Source of the DNA: Allacma fusca
Lineage: Eukaryota > Arthropoda > Collembola > Symphypleona > Sminthuridae
Assembly: GCA_947179485.1 (NCBI GenBank)
Contig: OX359247.1
Span: 57,075,131 to 57,139,130 of the forward strand
Reading direction: 5' to 3'
Length of the DNA stretch: 64,000 nucleotides
The translations under genes were made by a program, and so were the position numbers. The notes below the pieces were generated by a model that had not been told where the DNA came from, did no database searches, and worked only from the letters and a program-made list of their open reading frames with translations. Of the stretch, positions 23,301 to 32,777 are shown piece after piece. The stretch's first letter is position 1, and each line of letters opens with the position of its first letter.

Positions 23301-24539
23301 GCAGGTTTCACTGTTACTCTTCTCAGTGATGCATCTAATAATTTTTATCCCGAAAACACAATAACTAATTTTAGAAATAAGTTAGCAACTCGTATTGACT
23401 TGGATACACGGGACGTTGAAGTCGCTCTAACTACATGCACATACACATCAACGAATGTTTTCGTTTGTGAGGGCGAAGAAATTGGAATAGCGAGTATTAC
23501 GTCAAAATCGGTCGTGTTCTTGTCTGTTAATTTACTAATTCTTAGTAATGACCATTGGATAGAAGGCAATTCTTTAAAATGCAAGATGTTCGCACCACAC
23601 AATTTTTCTGATCAAATAGATTTTTGTCAATACATTCCAAAAGTTACAAGGGATGTTTATGAAATCAACCAGAGGTCATATGTAGAGATTACAAAAGAAG
23701 CTGGCAATACAAAACTCACATATTCATTTGAATTGTCAGAGCGACTCAAGAAAGTATTTGGAATACTTGAAGGCTTTGCGGAAACACAGAAGGTGCCAAA
23801 ATTAGTAATATCAAATACAAGGGCAGAAGCTTTAGTAGGTTTTGATACTATTAACACAACATATGGGCATATTTGGGAAGAAAACGTCGATGGAAATAAT
23901 GGAGACTGTTCACCAAAAAAAGCAACTACAAAAATAATCATGAGTGATACAAAGATGCACTTAAAGAATTACTTTGATAAGGGTGAAATAATTGCAACAT
24001 CTCAAGATAATCCAAATATTTTCATATCCGCGGAGAGAGACATCACATCATTTGAAGATTTCATGGAGATTCTCAGTTTAGAAATGGATATTGAGTGGTT
24101 TATCGTGAAAGGAAAAATGTATGTTATTTCTCATGAAAATTCAAAGTTTAATGATTTTGATCTCTCACGATCTGCGAGGTATTATTTGGGATTTTTGACT
24201 GCGCAAGCCCCAGCACCATCTGCAATAGTCTTTGAGAAACAACGAGCTCGTCACAAGCTGTATAAGGGATTTGGGGATGATCTTTTATTCGTGTACTGTG
24301 ATATTGTCGAAAATCAATTCGTAGGGGACTCGTATGCACCTTTGATGCGATGTATGCCTTAAACGTACAATAATGGTAAATCCTATGAACATGAATTTTA
24401 CAATCCAACATATCTACCTTCGAAATCCAACTCATTTGACAGTGTTCACGAGTTTATAATGAATGAATCTGGGAAACCACCACCATTCGAATTTGGGGAC
24501 TTCAAGTGTACACTACACTTTCGTGAGCGGAGATATTAA
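23301..24539 (+). pseudogene. Polinton conserved virion-type protein, probable minor capsid/penton-like
   Basis: From ATG 23301 (a longer open frame begins at 23214) the product starts MAGFTVTLLSDASNNFYP, the opening seen in a conserved Polinton structural protein (YP-ENT then FRNKLATRIDL). Near the end, LLFVYCDIVENQFVGDSYAPL and a terminal CTLHFRERRY block are also typical of that family. A TAA at 24360-24362 interrupts it; the same frame continues to TAA 24537-24539, so a single nonsense change truncates about 60 residues. No frameshift is seen. It stands directly before the core-like gene and the major capsid gene. I recognise the family from conserved start and end blocks; the exact virion role is inference. 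Confidence 0.65.
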
Positions 24540-24558
24540 ATAAACATACACGATTAGA

Positions 24559-25117
24559 ATGACTAACACGTTTCAGTGTTCCGATATGGAGAGCAAGTTT
24601 TACAGAATTCATTCTCCTCAATATGGACAAGGTATTCAATATGGTGGTGGAGGAATTTTATTTTATAGGGGGTCTCAAGTTCGTCAAAAAGGTGCTGGAC
24701 TGGGCTCCTTCTTTGCTTCAATTGCTCGAAGGCTTATACCCTTCGCTTCTAAATACCTTCTCCCCCATGCTAAATCAGCCTTAAAAAATGTTGCACTTGA
24801 TGTATTGGAGGGCGGTCGCCCCCTTAGCGAGTCCCTTAAGGATCGTGGTCTTGATGCTCTTAAAGCAGTTGGTCAGGATGTAATGTCTCAGTCTGGTTCT
24901 GGATTTGGAAGAAAACGTAAGGCGGAAGATCAAGGTGGTAACCTTTACCCATATAAGAAAATCAAACGTGCACCTAAAATTGGACGAGGGAAGAAAAAAG
25001 GCAGCTAAGAAACGAGGAAAGAAAAACGGACGTGGAATACTGAAGCTGAATATTTCCAAGAAGACTAAGAAGAGTGCTCCAAAAAGAAAAAAAGGAAATT
25101 CTAGAAATATTTTTTCA
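24559..25117 (+). pseudogene. Polinton basic core/pVI-like protein
   Basis: The frame 24559-25008 encodes a Gly-rich start (GQGIQYGGGG), then GAGLGSFFASIARRLIPFA, an amphipathic helix block, then LEGGRPLSESLKDRG and a strongly basic tail (GFGRKRK, KKIKRAPK). Polintons typically encode such a small protein beside the capsid gene; it recalls adenovirus pVI/core proteins that bind hexon and membranes or DNA. A very Lys-rich stretch continues in another frame to about 25117, so a frameshift near 24990 probably cut off the basic C-terminus. The next gene starts three bases later (25120), consistent with a compact capsid block. Confidence 0.6.
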
Positions 25118-25119
25118 TA

Positions 25120-26439
25120 ATGGCCGGGCATCATTTTTTAAGGAGCGAATTTGATATTTTTAAGCGTGAAGGTTATGATATGTCAATTCAAACAACTCAA
25201 ACATGTGATGTATTCCCAAATTGTCCTTTATCTGAGACTGCTGTGCCATTAACATTCAATGTTAATAGTACAGAGGCCCATTATACTGACCTAATCAAGA
25301 CTCGTCTGTATTTACGCATGAGAATTTTAGATTCTGATGGTAATGCCAATGCTGACAATATAGTTGTTGCTCCAGTCAACAATATTTTACACTCTGTATT
25401 TTCGCAATGTTCAGTGTATTTAAATGAAACATTGATATCCCCAACAAATACTTATTATCCATTTTGATCAATAATTGAGCGCATGTTACTCTTTTCTAAG
25501 GAGTAAAATGAGACTCAATCACAATGTGTGGGTTATTTCAAAGATAATAACACTCCAAATGTTGATGCTAATGTGACGTCATCCTATTATCAACGATGAA
25601 CATTGAGTCGGGGTAGTAAAGTTTTCGAGGTAATAGGAAGACCCCATGCAGACATTTTCTGCCAGCCGGACATCCTACCACCGGGAGTACACCTTAAAGT
25701 AGTATTTCATCGTTCCACAGAAGACTTTTCTGTCCATACTGATTTAGCACTTGTTAACCAACCGCATTATAAATTGCAAATAGTGGAGGCTAAGCTACAA
25801 ATTCTCAGGCATAAAGTCATCCCAGCTGCTGCTCTGAATCATATTCGATTATGGGAGGCTGGAAATGTGGCGAATCTATATTTAAACAAGGTTGATATCA
25901 AGAGCTTTTCATAACCAATTGGGACATTGACACGGATAGAGGAGGATGTATTCAAGGGTGGGCAACTTCCTGATCGATTGGTACTTGCAATTGTACCGAG
26001 TACAAACTTAAATGGAACTTGTACGAGTAATACTTTTGTATTTAGCGACTTTGGACCTACCCACATTAATGTTTCTGTTAATGGAGACACTTGCGAGTCT
26101 TATCCGTTAGATGTCGACTTTCAAGAAAACAGTCTACGTGTACAAGAAGCCCTAAGTAATGTCTATAGAGCTATTGGGATTGACAATAAGGACGCTAGCA
26201 TCGATTACAGTCTTTCCGACTTTTTGAATAACAAGAATCTCTTTGCCTACAAAATCTCACCAATTGTTGATGCCAGATCCGTACCTCGTTTTGGAAATTT
26301 GAAAATTGAACTTCGTTTTCGAGGTGCAACAGCCATACCATTGAGTGTACTCTGTTACACAGAATCCCAAGCTATCTTGAACATTGACAAGAATAAATCT
26401 GTATTCTACACTGATTACACTCAGCAGAATCAGCAATAA
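25120..26439 (+). pseudogene. Polinton major capsid protein (double jelly-roll), four nonsense codons
   Basis: A single reading frame runs 25120-26439 (440 codons with the stop) with no frameshift, but with in-frame stops at 25465-25467 (TGA), 25504-25506 (TAA), 25597-25599 (TGA) and 25912-25914 (TAA). Conserved Polinton capsid blocks are seen: starts MAGHHFLRSEFDIF; VAPVNNILHSVFSQ and VYLNETLISPTNTYYP in the first jelly roll; VIGRPHADIFCQPD; and KGGQLPDRLVLAIVPS in the second. Length is slightly short of the usual Polinton capsid. At least two stops could derive from CGA by one C-to-T change. It follows the core-like gene and precedes the protease, the usual morphogenetic order. Confidence 0.88.
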
Positions 26440-26492
26440 ATACAACTCAAGTTTATAATTATTTACATGTTATATGCAAGCCTAGACGGGCA

Positions 26493-26960
26493 ATGTTTGA
26501 TGTAGTGTCATGTGATGAATTGAAATATGTAAAATTGAATAAGTTTCCATTATGTCTTGTTGTAAATTCAGATCCCAGCACAAAGCCTGGGAATCATTGG
26601 GTAGCTATTTATATAGATAATAAGTCTAGCTTCTTAGAATTTTATGATTCATATGGTTTTGGTACAGATTACTATTCTGATGAATTCAATGTGTTTGAAA
26701 AGAGATGTAAACTTAGAATAAGAGAGAATACAAAGCAGTTGCAAAATTGGGGTTCAACGGTTTGTGGAAGTTATGCATTATATATTTTGTATAAGAGACT
26801 CAGACGTTGCTCCCCCATGAACTTGTACTGCTCATTTTCAAATGACTTAGTTCGTAATGACAAATATGTTTTAATGTTTATTCATTATAAAACATATTTA
26901 TTAAAATCGAATTGTTGTAATAAGAATGTTCATCAATCGGTTACAGAGTTTGCAAAATAA
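26493..26960 (+). CDS. Adenovirus-like maturation cysteine protease of the Polinton
   Basis: 155 codons. The catalytic layout of the adenain (C5) family is visible: His in GNHWVAIYI, the acidic residue in LEFYDSYGFG, and the nucleophile in STVCGSYALYIL with a Gln (LQNW) before it. In adenoviruses and Polintons this enzyme trims capsid and core precursors. The frame is open upstream of ATG 26493 to about 26460, and family members usually have a few more N-terminal residues, so the start may be displaced or the N-terminus damaged. All expected active-site residues are present, making this one of the better preserved genes. It lies 53 bp after the capsid frame. Confidence 0.85.
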   Translation: MFDVVSCDELKYVKLNKFPLCLVVNSDPSTKPGNHWVAIYIDNKSSFLEFYDSYGFGTDYYSDEFNVFEKRCKLRIRENTKQLQNWGSTVCGSYALYILYKRLRRCSPMNLYCSFSNDLVRNDKYVLMFIHYKTYLLKSNCCNKNVHQSVTEFAK

Positions 26961-26970
26961 AAATATAAAA

Positions 26971-28078
26971 CTAAGACTTATTCCATCGTATAACAATTTT
27001 CTTTTTACATCCACTTCCATGTTGTCCATTTTTCCCACCACACCTAATGCATAATGTCTTAGAAATCTTTTTACGTTTTGATTTCGGTCTTACGGAATCA
27101 TTTTTTCATCATCACCATAGCAGGTTTTACGCTTGGTTGGATTCATTATTTTTTCAGTTTTAATCTTCTTTTCAGTAAGTATATACCGTTTTAATTTGTT
27201 TGGCTTGGTTGGTTTAACAGGTGGGGGTAATCCTCAACGACATCGTTATTAATATTTTGAGTGTCAGGTAATGGGTCTGAAAACTTTGTAAATAATCGCC
27301 TCTTGGGTAAAGTTGATGCATCAAAAGTATAATTTTAATAAAATTTTCGTTTAGTCGCGGGAATTCTTCTTGTATCGATATTGTTTTGAATGAATGGAGA
27401 CGGTTCTGAAAACTTTGAAAATAATCGTCTCTTGGGTATAGGTGATTCATCGAAATTGTAATCTTCATAAAATTTCCGCTTTCTCGGTGGAATTCTTGTT
27501 GTATCGATATTGTTTCGAATAAATGATGATGGATCCAAACATTTTGTAACTAAACGCCTTTTGGGGATATATGATTCATCAAAAGTATAATCTTCATAAA
27601 ATTTCCTTTTGGTGGGAGGATTTAATTTATTTGAAATATTTATGCTGTCTGGCCAATGATCTGCAACCTTTAGAACTATTTGTCGATTGTGTATTTCTTC
27701 AAAATCATAATCACAATTATCTTCATGATCATCAAAATCGTAATCATCGTAAATTTTTCGTTTGAGAGGTCTTCTAGTTGCATGGGTTTGATTGATTAGT
27801 TGGCGGGCAGTTCGATTATTTTCTTTATTTGAACTATACTGCTGGGAATTTTGAGGCTTGGACTGTTCATGAATCATTTTTACGAGAAGTGGTTTGTTAT
27901 CTTCATACTGTTTCTTTTGTCTCAGTGATCTAGCATGTTCACAATATAAAACTTGTTTCACATCATCAGGTAATTTTGTAGAGTCCAACATATTTGAAGA
28001 AGATGCTCCATGAGAATTAGCCTCAGACATCATTAGATTATAATGTGCCTCTTGTACTAATTTCATGCGTCGCGCCAT
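26971..28078 (-). pseudogene. Polinton protein with tandem KRKFYEDY repeats and a C-terminal CCHC knuckle
   Basis: The frame starts MARRMKLVQEAHYNLMM, a beginning seen in a small Polinton protein near the mu-like gene. After a polar, Gln/Asn-rich region come tandem units of about 48 residues containing KRKFYEDY, FDES.IPKRRL and an Asn-Asn-Ile-Asp-Thr block. Two full units and parts of two more are visible; the DNA repeat (about 145 bp) spans 27295-27625. The first frame stops at 27335. The continuation in other frames reaches 26971 and includes CIRCGGKNGQHGSGC, a C-x2-C-x6-H-x3-C zinc knuckle, so at least two frameshifts are present. The zinc knuckle suggests nucleic-acid binding (inference). 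Confidence 0.6.
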
Positions 28079-28079
28079 C

Positions 28080-28340
28080 TTACGGAAGGAACTGGGAGAT
28101 TAAAGATGATGCCAATGTTGCAAGGATCGGGATAAAGAACCCACCGCCTTTTTGTAAAACTTTACGTTTATTTTTAAAGGATGACGATTTTAATGAGAGC
28201 GTGTGAAGATGCTTTTTGTAGGGACGCAGCTTTTCAACTGTGCCACGTGAGACTGGAACATTACCTAAAAGGAAATTCTTGGTGCATTCTGACAAAGCTT
28301 TTAGTTCTTCGTTGGTGGCCTTATTGAGGACACGTTTTGC
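28080..28340 (-). pseudogene. Small basic Polinton protein (mu/X-like)
   Basis: ATG 28295 gives 71 residues: CTKNFLLGNVPVS, a Lys/Arg-rich middle (LRPYKKHLHTLSLKS, NKRKVLQKGGGF) and a hydrophobic Gly-containing end (FIPILATLASSLISQFLP). This is the widespread short Polinton protein whose sequence resembles adenovirus core peptides. The conserved frame stays open upstream to about 28375, with KATNEELKALSE just before the ATG, so the original start is lost or lies further upstream. Its stop is 2 bp from the ATG of the next minus-strand gene, as in a compact cluster. Confidence 0.65.
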
Positions 28341-28742
28341 ACATTTCCTGGATTTGCATTTATGAAAAAGACTTTATTATCAATTAATGTCTTCATTTTG
28401 AAAAGTAGATGTTGGACACATGAATGCAACTTTGTCAATGATGAATATAAGTTAGTGCATTTGCATTTATTATTTATTTGATTTCTTGCTCACTGTCATG
28501 GCTGAGGCTAAAATTAAACGTCTGTATTTGAATCCCAAATTTAGAGGGGGTTTTCAGGACTTAATACTTTTATGAAACACTATAAGGGTGGAGAATGTAG
28601 ATCCACAATTGAAAAAGTTCTTCAGTCTATTCCTACATATGCTGATAATAAACCAGCTATACAGACGTTTAAGAGACGGAGTGTATATGTACATGGGATG
28701 GATGAGCAGTGGGTAATAGACTTGATTGAAATCTCCCGATAT

Positions 28743-29993
28743 TAGTGCCCCCCATGGGTACAAAAATGTTGTACCTGGACCTGAACCTGTACCTGAATCA
28801 TAGTAACATGGTTTTTTTGAACCTATACCCGTACCTGTACCTGAATACCTGGGTTCAATTTTCATGAACTTGTACCTGTACTTAAACTAAATCAGGAGTA
28901 CCTGTACCTGAAAAGTACCTGTACCCAAAATGTACCCAAAAAAGTACCTGTACCCGGGTATATTTTAAAAGTACCTGAAACTACCCGGGTATTTTCCATT
29001 GTACTAATTTTAAGGATTAATAAAATATATTACGCGAAATAAAAATTAAAATATCTAGACCAAAACATTTTGACTTATTGTTAGTAGATTTATTTATCAG
29101 ATTAGATTTATTTATATTTTTTATTCTTCGAAAGCATGACTAAGTACTAGAATTATCAGTAGCTATAAATGGTTATCTGTATATAAAGGTTGAAAAGGTA
29201 ATAGATAGCAAAATATACGGTATGAATAAGTTCAATCCAACAATGCAAATGCAGTGTAATATTTTCTAAACTTTCAATAATGCCGAGAAATTAAACTATT
29301 AAGAATTTGGTTTGCACCATGCAATTGCTTTCGCAATGGAAAACATTTTTTTGAATTCAAACTCCTCAGATTTTAACTTCAGCCAAGCTGAGACAAAAAC
29401 ATTTCCTAACGTAACTCCACTCTTATATAAACGTTTATGCGTCAGAAGATCTGGACCATTGGAGAAGGCTTGCTCTATCTGTAGATCTCTGTTCTTTAGC
29501 AGTTCCAGGAAAAAAATCTAAAAAATCTCTGGTCATTCCAGCTAATGCAGGGTAACTAGTCACGTGTTCCTATACGGTGGAATTCTGGAATTTCCTGACT
29601 AAGCTTATACTTTATTACTTACTTTTACTAAATTTTAATGTAAAATGTTTCAAGGTCAAAAATTGGGAGGAGTTTTTAAAGCTCAACAACACCTATACAG
29701 GCGTTACTTGGAAATTATTACTGACTGTGAAGTACCTGAAAGTTCAGGTATTTTACATTCAGGTTCAGGTATTTACCTAGTGCGTACCCGTACCTGATGG
29801 GTTTATACCCAAACGATTGGTTTTTGAACCTGTACCCATACCTGAACCTGAACCTGAATTTTCAGGTATCTAACGACTGAACCTGAACCTGTACCCAAAT
29901 TGGATGGGTACAAGAAGTATGCACCTGATATGTACCTGTACGTGAACCTGTACCCAAATACCCGGGTAAAACCTGTACCCATGAGGGGCACTA
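28743..29993. mobile_element. hAT-like element, family G copy 1 (gtacctg repeats), in the Polinton integrase
   Basis: Left end TAGTGCCCCCCATGGGTACA and its near-inverse at the right (gtacccatgaggggcacta). Exact 8-bp target duplications cccgatat lie at 28735-28742 and 29994-30001. Both ends consist of gtacctgaacctg / acctgtaccc repeats. The centre holds a possible transposase remnant (29312-29521). The subterminal block catgggtacaaaaatg is shared with copy 2 at 51337-52090. Confidence 0.93.
29312..29521 (+). pseudogene. Possible hAT transposase C-terminal remnant
   Basis: Within the family G element, a 69-codon frame contains FPNVTPLLYKRL, then SGPLEKACSICRSLFFSSSRKKI-like sequence. hAT transposases end in a dimerisation block with a Pro/Ser-rich turn, then (V/S)ERxFSxxGxxxxxxRxxL; the order Glu, Ala-Cys-Ser, hydrophobic, Ser-Ser-Arg-Lys resembles it. 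There is no upstream transposase, no start evidence, and the match is short, so this is a tentative call from motif spacing. Confidence 0.35.
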
Positions 29994-30523
29994 CCCGATA
30001 TGCAAAACACAACAATAACTACAGATATATGCTTAGTATTATTGATGTCCTTAGTAAATATGCATTTGTAAAGCCTTTAAAGTAAAAAAAAGTGCAGATG
30101 TACTGAAGGTGTTTCAAAACGTTTTAAAGTCCTCTGGTAGAATTCCTCAACGAATTCAATGCGATAAAGGAACCGAATTTAAAAAGGAATTCCAAGAATT
30201 TTGTGTGGAGAAAGGAATTGGAATTTTCCATGTTCAATCAGAGCTTAAGGCATGTATCGCCGAACGATTTAATAGAACTATTATGGAAAAAATAAGTAGA
30301 TATGTCCAACATAAGTGTAGTTACAAGTTTATACATGTTTTACCTAAGTTGGTTCAAAATTACAATATTACAATACATTCAAGTACTAAGTTTGCCCAAG
30401 TTTCAGAAAATTCGACAAGACCATGGACATTGAAATCAAACAATGCATTAATGCTGTGGAAGGTAATTCGAACGCTGAAACTACATCTATTGGAGGATCT
30501 TATAGTGGGTATCTTTGGATAAC

Positions 30524-30907
30524 ATGGATGTCGATTCCGGAGATGTCTCTGGTGGTGTCTTTAAGCTTAAAGGACCCAAGAAACCAACATTTCGCATTCA
30601 TTGAAATGCAATGGACCCGCACCGCCCAAAGGTTTGGTTCTCAAAGACTGGAGAAGGAACAAAGCGTGTATTCATGCATATTTCAAGACTCTGCCTGAAT
30701 GGAAACAAAATTCGGATGAACTTCAAAGTAAACTAAACCGCTGAAGTTATTAGTAACCTTGTGTATTACTACAAGGTCGTACATGCCGATGTTAATGAAC
30801 TTTATGAAACATTATCCAGCTGTATGGCACAGACTGAAGAACGTATTGCTAAAAGAGACGGTAAAATTTTAGAAAGCGATGACACTCCAGATGGTGTATG
30901 TAAATAG
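30524..30907 (+). pseudogene. Unrecognised Polinton protein with two in-frame stops
   Basis: From ATG 30524 to TAG 30905-30907 one frame reads protein-like sequence, starting MDVDSGDVSGGVFKLKG. It includes a basic/aromatic middle (HRPKVWFSKTGEGTKRVFMHI) and an acidic-helical end (ADVNELYETLSSCMAQTEERI). Two stops interrupt it: a TGA at about 30599-30601 and a TAA at about 30734-30736. No frameshift is needed, and the first stop could come from CGA. It follows the integrase on the same strand. I do not recognise a family. Confidence 0.45.
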
Positions 30908-31365
30908 ATCTAAAAACGTTTGTGTAAAAAGTATAAATAAATATTACATTCACTTTTACAAGTATAAGTGCTGCTCCTCTCTATTCATCATGAACCATTC
31001 TTCGATATTCTCTCATCAACTTGTTTTCATAAATACATTTATGGACATTCGAATTGTACTCCCAATTTTCCTCTTCTTTCTGAGAATTTCAATTAATACA
31101 CTGCTATATTTATTCCTTCATAAACATTGTGCATTCGTAACCCTAGACGTTGGAAATAATGGCTCAGGCTCCGCTAGATAAACAGTGGAAATGGATTCAA
31201 CCATTAGTGGTAAGAATAAGTCATTGCTTCCCCGCAGGCGATTACGGCGGCGCGCGCGCACGTAGCTGTAACGGTTTGGCCGTAAAAAGGGAGGGGGCGC
31301 AGCAAGTCCCAAACCTTATTACATATCTGTCCCTTCCTTCGCCCTTGCGTAGAAACATAATATGA
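30908..31365. other. Gap with a short GC-rich patch
   Basis: AT-rich sequence with a short frame from ATG 31159 (MAQAPLDKQWKWIQPLV) and an unusually GC-rich patch at about 31232-31300 containing ggcggcgcgcgcgcacg. No family recognised. The patch stands out from the AT-rich surroundings. Confidence 0.45.
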
Positions 31366-31950
31366 TTGAGAAGAAATTATCTACTTTTGGTTTTTTCAAT
31401 AGCAGTTGTAGCTAATGTGATTCGTGAGGAAACTTTCATTGATGTGTGTGGTACTTGGGATTGGCTTAAAGTTACACCAATGAACTTTAAGCCATCATAT
31501 TCCCCATCATCGTCGTCTACAGGATCAACGCCTGAAATATCCACTGATGAATCAACCAAGCCAATGATTGATCCAAGAGTGAATAAACGAAAGGCGACTA
31601 CACCTCTCAAAGTTGCGGGTATGCTACAATCAGCAAAGGGTCGTGCAAAGTTGGAAAAACTTACTGTCAAACAGAAGAGGAAGGATAAACATGGTGGTGG
31701 TGTGATTAAAAGACTGTACCCAGTCTTTACTGACCCTGTTGACTCTTATTGTACATTGTGCAAAGACACTTTGGATGCATAACAGATGGAGCGGAATAGG
31801 ACTGTATTTGTCTCCATTGATCGGGTATGCGGTGAATGCGATGAACGACAGTTCACACTCATTCAGGATGGGAATAAGATTTGTATGCGATTTATTGACT
31901 TTGAATTTATCAGTCGGTATTACAAGAATTATTTTAATATGAATATTTAA
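31366..31950 (+). pseudogene. Polinton zinc-ribbon-like protein, one in-frame stop
   Basis: The frame 31366-31782 is Ser/Pro-rich (PSYSPSSSSTGSTPEIS), then basic (VNKRKATTPLK, KLTVKQKRKDKHGGG), then CTLCKDTLDA and TAA. The same frame continues without shift to TAA near 31948 and contains VCGECDERQFTL. The two CxxC pairs separated by about 25 residues resemble a zinc ribbon, a fold common in transcription or nucleic-acid-binding proteins. The start may lie further upstream. No named family is recognised; the nonsense codon lies between the two zinc halves. Confidence 0.45.
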
Positions 31951-32022
31951 TTTTATTTATTTGGATTAATAAAAATAACACAATCATTAACCCACAATAC
32001 ATTGTTTCTGAGTCTATATTTA

Positions 32023-32660
32023 TCATCCTGGGTCTGGCTGCAATAAATCATAAGGTATCCATGGGGTATGGATATTACACTGTTTATATGCCTCCTCTGT
32101 GAGTGGGTACTTCTTACCACAGTTCATCTGGCATCCAATCCGGTTAACTACTTGGGCCTCCCTCGGGTTTTTAAACAGACAAATGTACTTGGCATTAGTA
32201 GTTAGTGGATGCAGCCCATCATGGAAAAGGTTTTGAGTTATGAATATGATGGAGCAATTTCTATTGTGACTCCCTCTAACAAATGCCTGCAGAACTTCTT
32301 TAGACTTTGAAGCCTCCTCCATCAAATCGTCCAAAATGTACAAGTATGGATTAAGAAGATCGTCTCCGTACTCTGTGGGGAGTCCTTCATGGAATTGTAT
32401 TTCAGGGAATTCTTTTTTCATGGATGCAAATACATGGGATTGATTTATCCCATAGCAGTATACCACATACTTTACATTGGAAAATATGATTTCATTTCTG
32501 CGGGCTATTATTAGTAAGGACTGATTTCCCTGACATTGTGGGTACAGAAATAATAAAATTAAAAGGTGCATGAAGAGAGTAGTCAAATACAGGTGCATCC
32601 ACGATGAAGTATGATTTCAGAATAATACGAGAAATGAAGTAAGGTTGCTTATTTGTTTGG
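32023..32660 (-). pseudogene. Polinton FtsK/HerA-type genome-packaging ATPase
   Basis: The long frame ends at 32023 and contains a Walker B region, LNPYLYILDDLMEEAS, then the sensor-like SIIFITQNLFHDG and LFKNPREAQVVNRIG, all typical of Polinton A32-like packaging ATPases. The Walker A loop (VPTMSGKS) is present but lies in a different frame, at about 32540-32565, so one frameshift separates the nucleotide-binding loop from the rest. The N-terminal ~40 residues of the annotated long frame are therefore out of register. These ATPases drive genome entry into preformed capsids. It is convergent with the rightward genes and upstream of the polymerase terminus. Confidence 0.8.
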
Positions 32661-32777
32661 AAGTATTTTTTGACATTTTTCTAGGAATTATTATTATTTT
32701 TTTAACATAAATAACCAATTACGTACATGGTTAATTTATACAATGACATACAATTTATACGTACAGATATACATATA
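32661..32777. other. Short AT-rich spacer
   Basis: AT-rich, no coding signal. It separates the ATPase from the polymerase C-terminus. Confidence 0.5.

Larger units (their letters stand above)
28498..30440 (+). pseudogene. Polinton integrase (DDE, retroviral type), split by a transposon
   Basis: The N-terminal part, 28498-28742, starts MAEAKIKRLYLNPKFRGG. A shift near 28545 moves frame, then VYVHGMDEQWVIDLIE carries the first catalytic Asp. A hAT-like element sits at 28743-29993. After it come NNNYRYMLSIIDVLSKYAF, a frame change near 30083, then RIQCDKGTEFKKEF (second Asp) and CIAERFNRTIMEKI (Glu). DDE integrases of this family insert the linear Polinton genome. Besides the insertion there are at least two frameshifts, and the C-terminal chromodomain-type region is not readable in one frame beyond about 30440. 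The 8-bp duplication cccgatat marks the insertion exactly. Confidence 0.88.

Noticed and set aside
25120..26439. Stop-codon reassignment in the capsid gene
   Set aside because: Both TAA and TGA occur in frame, other genes use TAA/TAG/TGA as ends, and the P450 and other Polinton frames have similar damage; decay explains it.
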